Below are positions 57,543-64,000 of a DNA stretch of 64,000 nt, piece after piece. Made by a program: the position numbers and the translations under genes. Under the pieces are notes generated by a model. The model did not search any database. It was given only the letters and a program-made list of their open reading frames with translations, and was not told where the DNA came from. The stretch is from the NCBI GenBank assembly GCA_002104905.1, contig MCFE01000162.1:84956-148955 (forward strand). Direction: 5' to 3'. Position 1 is the stretch's first letter; each line of letters begins with the position of its first letter. This DNA is from Basidiobolus meristosporus CBS 931.73. Its lineage: Eukaryota > Basidiobolomycota > Basidiobolomycetes > Basidiobolales > Basidiobolaceae.

Positions 57543-58334
57543 TGTGTAAATTGATAAGGTTCCGAGCCTTGGTTGGACGTTATTTAAATGCACGGTCCTT
57601 CACGAATTATCAGCATTATTCGAACTCGCTTAACACCCCGGAAAAACGGCGATCTGGAAATACGGAACCTAGCGAGATTACCCGATGTGGATAAATTGTC
57701 AAGATCTAGATACAACCCGGATTTAGCGTGGGGGATGCTAACAAATGGATGTCCCGATATTTCTCATGATTAACTCGCCAGGTGGAAACAAGCGAATTTT
57801 TCTTAAGAAACCAACTCATATTTGATAAGTCCATAAACAAAAGAAGTAGTATCAGGGGATAGTAAGATTATTTTCAACTATCAAATCATAATAAGAATAT
57901 TTCCACTTTCCCTTACATGATATTAGCATTTGGTCACAAGCACATGAAGCAAGCATTTCATTAACAAAGTGTTTTTTGCTATATATGGATAATCAGGGGC
58001 TAATTGAAAATCATTGCAACATCCGCAATTACTCTGTCATGATTTACTTCCAAGTTTGCCTACCAGAAGGAAAATCACTAGTAGGTCAAATCATTGTATA
58101 AACCAAGTCAACTGGGAGATGTTGAAGATCTGCATATTAAATTAAGATGCCTGTTTCTAGCAAAGGCTGTTACTTAGAGAACATAAAATATAGTGGCTAA
58201 GGGAAGTAATAAATCTTAGATAATGCTTGTCAATATAATGCATTTGACAGCAAAACCAAGGATTAGGGGATCAAAAAAAGGCATATGCACTTGTAAATAA
58301 CAATGCCATAATGAAAGGCAATGCGCAGCAGGTG
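57543..58334. other. Upstream region of the ABC transporter and AT-rich flank
   Basis: I see no gene. CpG-containing sequence ends at about 57.75 kb, where the terminal repeat zone begins. Confidence 0.5.
57581..57590 (-). promoter_or_regulatory. TATA-like box of the ABC transporter gene
   Basis: CATTTAAATA on the minus strand lies about 40 bases before the ATG at 57542. Confidence 0.35.
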
Positions 58335-58520
58335 TTGTAAGAGTTTTTGAGATATTGGAAGTGATTGGGAAAACAAGTGGATCATGTGGTTTCTCTCAAT
58401 GATAAACTGAATGTAAAGTTGCATATAAACATTTACAAGGTCTTGGCAAAGCAAATACAGAGAATAGGCTGAGAAAGCCCCCAAAAGCATGTGTATGAAG
58501 TTTATATCTGTTTAGGGATG
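58335..58520 (+). repeat. Subtelomeric repeat, copy of 42671-42855
   Basis: Direct-repeat partner of 42671-42855 (shared ATGTGGTTT, GGTCTTGGCA, GGGATGT). It abuts the first LINE copy of the terminal array. The single TTAGGG at its right end may therefore be chance rather than a telomere junction. Confidence 0.65.
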
Positions 58521-60690
58521 TGGTACAGTCACCAACAGGTAAAATCTTTATTCCAGTTGAAACAAAGAAGCCAGCGCTACTGCTGTAGCATTGACACAAG
58601 AGTGTACAGTTGAGGGGAATTTATAGGTAAGTCAACAAGGAGAGATGATAGGTCTTCAGTGCTCAAGACACTGCTTAGTGGCAAGGGGGGTAGCAAGAGG
58701 GGTAGCAATGCTTTGTGAACAATGTTGATAAGGGGAATATGATAAGGATTGATGTTCATCATAAAGGGAGTGTGTGGTTTCAATTTACTGCTACTAAAGG
58801 TCTTTCAAGTACTTCAGGAAGACCAGCTATGGTTTTTCTGACTGCAGAATATAATGAGCAAACTTCTTGACATTTGGATCTCCAAGTATAGTTCTCCAGC
58901 AGGAGCCAGGTGTAGGGTGGTGTGCTCTCCTCCAGGCCTTGATCAGTGGGTTGTTGCAGTGGTGAAGTCTAAGATATAATTTGGTTCTAAGGTAGAGAAG
59001 TCTGATTGTATTGGGCATAAACCCAAAAGCACCAAGACTAGCATGTCTGTAAGGGCATTCAGGCGGATGAGGCACCAAGGAGGTAATGTACCAAACTGCA
59101 AACTTGTCAAGCTTAGTGCAGTCTCTAGAAGTATGAGAGAGAAGTGGGAAGCCAAATCCCAGGACAGGGAAGACAAACTGCCTGAGTAGAAGGAGACAGC
59201 TTGGAGCTGAAGTTGTAGGAGGAGTAACAGCCAGTAGCTTGTGGAGTGCCTGTCTTGCCAGAATGATTCTCTTCTTCAGGTGAGCCCCAGAGTCCAGTCC
59301 AGTAGGAAGGAAAGGAAAGCTAAGACATATAGCAGAGACCTGATCAGGCAGAGTGCAGCTCTCTAAGTTGATAGGACAACCCAAAGGTACTGTCTTTGCA
59401 ATGGAAAGCTGGAGTTTACCCTTCTGCAGATACTGGTGGATAGTCTGGGAGTCTTGCTGCAAATTGAAGGAGGATGTTCTGATGTCATTAGCAAATAAAG
59501 AAACCAGGCAGTCAGCTGAGAGTCATGAGAAGTCATTCAGGAAGATGCCAAACAGTATAGGACCAAGTGCAGAGCCTTGAACTACTCCATTGGGGACTGA
59601 GAACACAGCTGATTGCGCACTTGGGTGCAGAATTCTTGCCTGTGGATCCAGAAACAGAGACCTAGCCAGCAGGGTGAGAGATGTACTGGAGAAGCATTGC
59701 AGCTTGGACCATAGCAAATTTCTGTCAGCTGAATCAAAGGCCTTATTAATATCAAACAGAACAGAGGGATACCTGCACTGGAGAGAGTGATCTTGACCTA
59801 GAATGACTGCATATTCCAAGGAGAGGCTGGGAACAATGCCAAATTGTGCTGGGTGCAACTTGAGGGTGTCAGAGTAGTGCTTCTGAGCAGTCAGAAGCTC
59901 AAACACCCCTTTGCAGGTGGGCAGCAGAGATATTGGCCTGCAGGAGCTGGGATCCAGGTGCTTTCCTTTACCGTTGTACAGTAGCAGAGCATTGGCAAAG
60001 GTCCATTTCTCTGGAGTAGAAAGCTCAGCTGAGCATTGCTGAAACAGTGGAAGCAGAAGAGCGGACATGGCCTTAGTACTAGTCTTCAGAAGCTCATAGG
60101 AGATTATATCCATACCTGGGACAGTAGAGTTGGGAAGCCTCTTGAGCACATTCTGGATTCACTTTTGATCAAGTGCAAGTGGGGTTGGCAGAGTCTTGAA
60201 ATCAGGATAAAAGCCAGGAGTTGAGTACTGCTTTGTAGAGAAGGAGATGTTAGCCAGCTGTTCTGTTGATGGTAACTTCCTGGAAGAGGGTCTCACTGCC
60301 CTGTAGAGTCTTGACACTGTTCTTGTTATAGAGTTGGAAGATTGCAGAGGTAAAGTGCTCATAATATGGTCCCAGAGCTGAGTGTATAGATTGTGGTGAA
60401 TTGCCCTGTAGTGGTGTATGGCTGTCAGGAGGAGCTTCTCTATTTTTGGGCTAGGAAAGCTCATGTAGCTTTGTTGCAGGGCAGAAACCATGGATTCCCA
60501 TTTTCTGGATGTTACAGCAGTAGTCTTGCATGGTGGTGAGAGGGAGGCAGAGACCAGGATCAGATGCTTCACAACAAACCATGCATAGTTGAGATCATCT
60601 GGTAGAGAAAGCAGCAAACTGGCAAGCTTCAAGTAGTTCCCAAAGTCCTTCTTCTGATTCTTGGTAGCTTTGTGGCTGAGCACAGTAAGG
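58512..60690 (-). mobile_element. Telomere-array LINE copy A (5'-truncated)
   Basis: Non-LTR retrotransposon, coding strand minus. Its 3' end (left) shows, on the coding strand, GGAATAAAGATTT, then a degenerate CACC..GGTA hairpin (58530-58541), then TTAGGG-like sequence. The 5' end is truncated: the open frame runs directly into TAAGGGTTAGGG (60686-60697). The 3' region 58530-58790 is nearly the same as copy C (62910-63175). Confidence 0.85.
58827..60683 (-). pseudogene. LINE reverse transcriptase, copy A, inactivated
   Basis: One continuous frame from 60683 to 58827 is interrupted by two TGA stops (at about 60159 and 59523-59525). Reverse transcriptase blocks read in order: PNSTVPGMDIISYELLK, PISLLPTCKGVFELL, VLFDINKAFDSADRNLL, NGVVQGSALGPILFGIFLNDF and LFANDI. 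The last is the catalytic xADD box with its first Asp changed to Asn. Upstream residues 60683-60160 are an unclassified N-terminal region; no endonuclease is visible in this truncated copy. A C-terminal thumb region follows (LLAVTPPTTS to KFAHYILQSEKP). The conserved tail KPHTPFMMNINPYH continues in another frame, so a frameshift is also present. Confidence 0.85.
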
Positions 60691-60735
60691 GTTAGGGTGT
60701 AGGTGTTATAGTAAGGGCTAGGAAAAGGTTAGAAG

Positions 60736-60806
60736 AGCAGGGGGTCTGGGGGATGCAGTCCCCTAGAGATTAAAAAAGCAGGGGGTTTGGGGGATGCAAT
60801 CCCCCA
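60736..60806 (+). repeat. Tandem duplication between LINE copies
   Basis: Two adjacent units, AGCAGGGGGTCTGGGGG at 60736 and AGCAGGGGGTTTGGGGG at 60778, each continue GATGCA(G/A)TCCCC. They lie in the 200-bp spacer between LINE copies A and B. Each unit is itself palindromic (GGGGGATGCA.TCCCCC). Confidence 0.8.
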
Positions 60807-60870
60807 TACTGCTCCCATACTCTTTAAATTCCTGTTGGATTACTTTTCTCTCATTCTTGGTTCTGGTCCC

Positions 60871-60901
60871 TTAGGGTTAGAATTCCTCCTCCTAACCCTT
60901 A
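60871..60901. repeat. Head-to-head telomere motifs
   Basis: TTAGGGTTAG (60871-60880) is followed 10 bases later by CCTAACCCTTA (60891-60901), forming a small palindrome of opposed telomeric repeats immediately inside LINE copy B. Confidence 0.8.
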
Positions 60902-60906
60902 TCACC

Positions 60907-62850
60907 TTAGGGGGGGGGGAAACCACCGGTTGGTGTAATCTTTATTGTCAATCATTGTAAAAATAAAGAAGTCAGAGATGGATTCTGGAGTCTTGTAACA
61001 TATTTGTACAGACACTTTGGGTTAATATGTAGATAGGTTGCTATTTCTTGTAGTTCCTATGCATTGAATGGAGTGTTGAGAGGGAGTGGCAGTAGCACTA
61101 GCAATAATAACTTATGATCTATGTATTGTGATGTGCTTTTGCCAATTGGTGATATAAAGCAAAGAAATGGGGTTTGCTGAGTTACATACTCTTGCCATAG
61201 TTGATTAAGATACTTGCTATATGCTTCTTTGGGGTTTTTACTCCCCTCTATTGCTTTGGCATATTGCTGGACTTTTGGGCACCCAATGATAATTGCCCAA
61301 CAGGAGTTATTTTGAAGCATCTTGCGAGAAATCCATGCATGTATCAACTCATTTGTTGATTTTTGGAGTTGAATACGTAGTCTTGTACAGAGGTACAAAA
61401 TTCTGATTGAATACGGGAGTAGTCCAGAAGTTGCCAGGACTGCGTAGTGATACTGTGTTGGTGGGGGCCATGGTAATAAAGTATAAATGCTGTGAGAAAC
61501 AAACTTATCCAGTTTTGTCAGGTATCTTGTTGGAATAGGCATTATTGCCAATCTAAACTCCAGTACTGGGAGCACAAACTGCTTGAGTAACAAGTGACAT
61601 TGGCTCAAAGGTATATCTGGTGGTGTAACAGAGACTAACTTGTGTAAAGCATGCCGTGCAAGTGCTATTTGCCTCCACACATGTGCTTTTACATCCAGAC
61701 CAGATGCAGTAAATGGAAGCCCTAGATAGCTGACAGTTTCTGCTGGGTGTAGAGTTTGAGAGTTCAGCATGATACTGCATCCAACTGGCTTGGTTTTTGC
61801 CATTGAGAGACTAAGATTGTTTTGTGTAAGGTAGCTGACAGTCAGGCTAGAGTCTTTTTCCAAATTACTGGAAGAGATACAAATATCATCTGCCTATAAA
61901 GTTGTAAGTGCAGAAGCTTCCAAGGCAGGAAAGTCGTTCATAAAGATGGCAAATAGTAGAGGGCCTAGTACGGATCCCTGCACTACCCCATTTGGAACAT
62001 CATAAGTGGTAGATTGCATATTTGGATGCAAAATGTAGGCCTTTGAGTCCTGATATAAAGCCATGATAAGAGCTGTAATTGAAGGTCCAGCAAAAGCTTC
62101 AAGTTTTCTCCCAAGTAGGTTACGGTCAACTGCATCAAATGCATGGGTAATATCTAAGAGTACTGCTGGATACTTGTTACAGAGTGTGTGGTCATGGCTT
62201 AGCATGACAGCCATTTCTAGCAAGACTTTAGGTATAAAGCCAAACTGATTTGCTACAAACAAGCCACTAGATGAGAGTTGCAAAGCAATCAACAGTTCCA
62301 ATACCTTTCTGCAAGCTGGTAAGAGGGAAACAGGGTGATAGGATTCTGCCAGTTTGGCTGAGCCTCTACCTTTGTATAGAGGAATCACCTTTGCAACCAG
62401 CCATTCTGATGGCATTTGCACATGTGAAATACACTGCAAATAGAATGGGAGCAATATATGTGCCATGGCAGCAGGTGCCAGCTTCAAGATTTCATATATT
62501 ATATTGTCATGACCTGGTGCGGTATTGTTGGGTAGCTTACAAAGAGTTGCCTCTAAAGTAGCTGCATCCAGGTTAATGCGTGAGAGCAATCTCTTGAAGT
62601 AGCTGTATAGGGCTTGGAGCTGTATATGTCTTGCACAAAGAAAGCAGCAGCTAAAAGATTGGGACTTGGTAGGTCTTTTGAAGCTGGCTGTAGAGCTCAA
62701 TATATTCTTGATATGCTTCTAGTGGTGTCTGCAGCAGTCTTCAGTGGTAGAGAGTGCATTATATGATTCCAGTAGGATGTGTGTGTTTGAAGATTTTGAA
62801 GTTTCACATATTCAACTGCATCATCCAATAGCTGCTTCTGTGAGGGGTTA
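60907..62850 (-). mobile_element. Telomere-array LINE copy B (5'-truncated)
   Basis: On the coding strand the 3' end reads AATAAAGATTACACCAACC, a CACCGGTTGGTG-type hairpin (60924-60935), then a C-run of nine and CTAA. The 5' end is truncated into CCTAACCCCTC (62842-62853). It is related to copy A, with a similar reverse transcriptase, but clearly diverged: its 3' UTR shares only the terminal motif. Confidence 0.88.
61057..62840 (-). pseudogene. LINE reverse transcriptase, copy B, inactivated
   Basis: One frame from the telomere junction to 61057 carries two stops. TGA near 62700 sits where copy A has Arg (SRIY*ALQP versus SRLYRAVRP), and TAG is at 61894-61896. Reverse transcriptase blocks: LPNNTAPGHDNIIYEILK, YHPVSLLPACRKVLELL, VLLDITHAFDAVDRNLLG, GVVQGSVLGPLLFAIFMNDF, and TTL*ADDICIS, where the TAG replaces the residue (Tyr or Phe) just before the catalytic ADD. 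Both Asp are intact. The thumb and tail (LVSVTPPDIPLSQCHLLL, QQTPFLCFISPIG, LLPLPLNTPF) match copies A and D. Confidence 0.85.
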
Positions 62851-62881
62851 GGGAATTGGCGATAGCTCTGGGACAGTGCAT

Positions 62882-63182
62882 TTAGGGGTTAGGGGGGGGG
62901 AGGGGGGGAGACAGTCACCAACAGGTGAAATCTTTATTTCAGTTGAAACAAAGAAGCCAGCGCTACTGTTGTAGCTTTGATACAAGAGTGTGTAGCTGAG
63001 GGGAATTTGTAGGTAAGTTAATAAGAAGTGATGATAGTTCATCAGTGCTCAAGACACTGTTCAGTGGGAAGGGGGGTAGCAAGAGAGGTAAGAATGACTT
63101 GTGAACAACATTAATGAGGGGAATGTGATAAGGATTGATATTCATCATAAAGGGAGTGTGCTGCTGCAGATATTGCTGCCAA
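62882..63182 (-). mobile_element. Telomere-array LINE copy C (3' end only)
   Basis: Copy C is the last about 290 bases of the A subfamily. On the coding strand the end reads AATAAAGATTTCACC, the hairpin CACCTGTTGGTG (62916-62927), a C/T tract with two long C-runs and CTAACCCC. The coding part keeps HTPFMMNINPYHIPL and the C-terminal tail ending LVSKLQQ. The 5' end is truncated at the TTAGGG junction 63183-63192. Confidence 0.88.
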
Positions 63183-63773
63183 AGGGTTAGGGAGGGAAAG
63201 TCACCAAGTTGGTGAAATCTTTATTTGAGTTAAGAACTAATCTAGGTACAAATAAAGAAGCCAATTACAAAGTCTAGAACCTCTCTAATAAGTAATCTAA
63301 TTTATGTTTTGTTTCATCTCTAATGTTTGTTTCAATAAAGTAAAGCTCATCAGGGGTAAATATAAAATTCAGGGGTTTTGGGGGAAGTACAAATTGTAGA
63401 TGTTTCTGATCAATATAATCCAAGACTGGAACCCAGCCTGGGATTAGGTGTAGTAGGAAAGGTGTGTGGACTTGTAAGTAGCTCTGCCATATAGATCTTA
63501 GATGGTCCTGAGCCAGTAGTCTTGGTATTTCAGCTTTTTGAAGTTTTGAAGCAAGCTCTGTTACTACAGCAGAGCCAACCAGGGTGTGCCAGCAAGAAGA
63601 TTTCAGGGAGGAGTTAGATTGAAGCCATTGTTTGATGGAGGGGTTATGTGATTTCTGAAGTTTGACTAGGAAGGAAGCACGGAGATAGACCATTCGGATT
63701 TGGTATGGGTAGAAGCCAAAGGCTCCATTAGTTGCATGGATATAGGGAGATACTGGAAGATAAGGTACCAAGG
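63183..63773 (-). mobile_element. Telomere-array LINE copy D (terminal, 5'-truncated)
   Basis: The 3' end: AATAAAGATTTCACC, hairpin CACCAACTTGGTG (63202-63214), then CTTTCCCTCCCTAACCC. The frame 63274-63771 (165 codons) is the intact LINE C-terminal domain (ATNGAFGFYPYQIRMVYLRA, VHTPFLLHLIPGWVP, FVLPPKPLNFIF, ending YLLERF). It runs open into the terminal telomere. It is a third subfamily distinct from A/C and B. Confidence 0.88.
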
Positions 63774-64000
63774 GTTAGGGTTAGGGTTAGGGTTAGGGTT
63801 AGGGTTAGGGTTAGGGTTAGGGTTAGGGTTAGGGTTAGGGTTAGGGTTAGGGTTAGGGTTAGGGTTAGGGTTAGGGTTAGGGTTAGGGTTAGGGTTAGGG
63901 TTAGGGTTAGGGTTAGGGTTAGGGTTAGGGTTAGGGTTAGGGTTAGGGTTAGGGTTAGGGTTAGGGTTAGGGTTAGGGTTAGGGTTAGGGTTAGGGTTTA
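63774..64000 (+). repeat. Terminal telomere, (TTAGGG)n
   Basis: About 38 perfect TTAGGG units run to the end of the window, the last bases reading TTAGGGTTTA. The G-rich strand runs 5'-3' toward the end, so this is a true right-hand chromosome terminus. Confidence 0.98.

Noticed and set aside
61894-61896. TAG in the LINE RT as evidence for stop-codon reassignment
   Set aside because: TAG and TGA both terminate ordinary host genes in this window (tetraspanin and cyclophilin end in TAG), so the standard code applies and the TAG is a lesion.

Overview
The window is the end of a eukaryotic chromosome, most likely from a fungus. It ends at the right in about 227 bases of uninterrupted TTAGGG repeat (63774-64000). 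The genes carry many short introns, mostly 50-75 nt, with GT..AG borders and CTAA(C/T)-type branch sites. The gene set fits a fungus: Rad3/XPD helicase, gamma-tubulin complex protein GCP2, a Sec9/SNAP-25 SNARE, a Lcb3-type sphingoid-base phosphatase, a SulP/STAS anion transporter, a tetraspanin, a secreted cyclophilin, a BAR-PH-ArfGAP-ankyrin protein, and a full P-glycoprotein-type ABC transporter. A 6-pyruvoyl-tetrahydropterin synthase is also present. It is absent from most Dikarya and, with the intron density, hints at an early-diverging lineage; the species cannot be fixed from sequence alone.

Layout. 1-8580 is AT-rich, strongly CpG-depleted repeat: LTRs, a solo LTR with target-site duplication, a Copia pol relic, inverted repeats and a tRNA-derived SINE-like piece. 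At about 8580 composition switches to CpG-rich gene space, which runs to about 37.3 kb: DUF1348 protein (-), tetraspanin (+), GCP2 (-), SNAP-25-like (-), cyclophilin (+), RING relic (+), ArfGAP (+), S1P phosphatase (-), PTPS (+), SulP (-), XPD (-). From 37.3 to 53.6 kb gene islands alternate with repeats: a Cys-rich secreted protein (-), a secreted FAD oxidase (-), an unresolved coding patch (-), a GNAT/autoinducer-synthase-like gene (+), an LTR retrotransposon that keeps only gag and protease remnants (+), and a DJ-1/PfpI pseudogene (-). The last intact gene is the ABC transporter (53.6-57.5 kb).

The final 5.3 kb before the telomere is a tandem array of at least four 5'-truncated non-LTR (LINE) retrotransposon copies. 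All point the same way (coding strand = CCCTAA strand), and most junctions are short TTAGGG motifs. Their 3' ends share an AATAAAGATT element, a small CACC..GGTG hairpin and then, in the clearest copies, a C-rich tract instead of a poly(A) tail. Both reverse transcriptase copies are catalytically broken at the xADD box. Three of their other in-frame stops are TGA where an Arg CGA codon is plausible, in keeping with C-to-T decay of methylated CpG throughout the repeat compartment. This telomere-embedded LINE family is the strongest candidate for something new here.

The genes show no operon-like functional clustering. They are housekeeping genes in membrane traffic, cytoskeleton, lipid signalling, DNA repair and transport, followed toward the telomere by accessory genes (oxidase, acyltransferase, efflux pump) that are intronless, unlike the inner genes.
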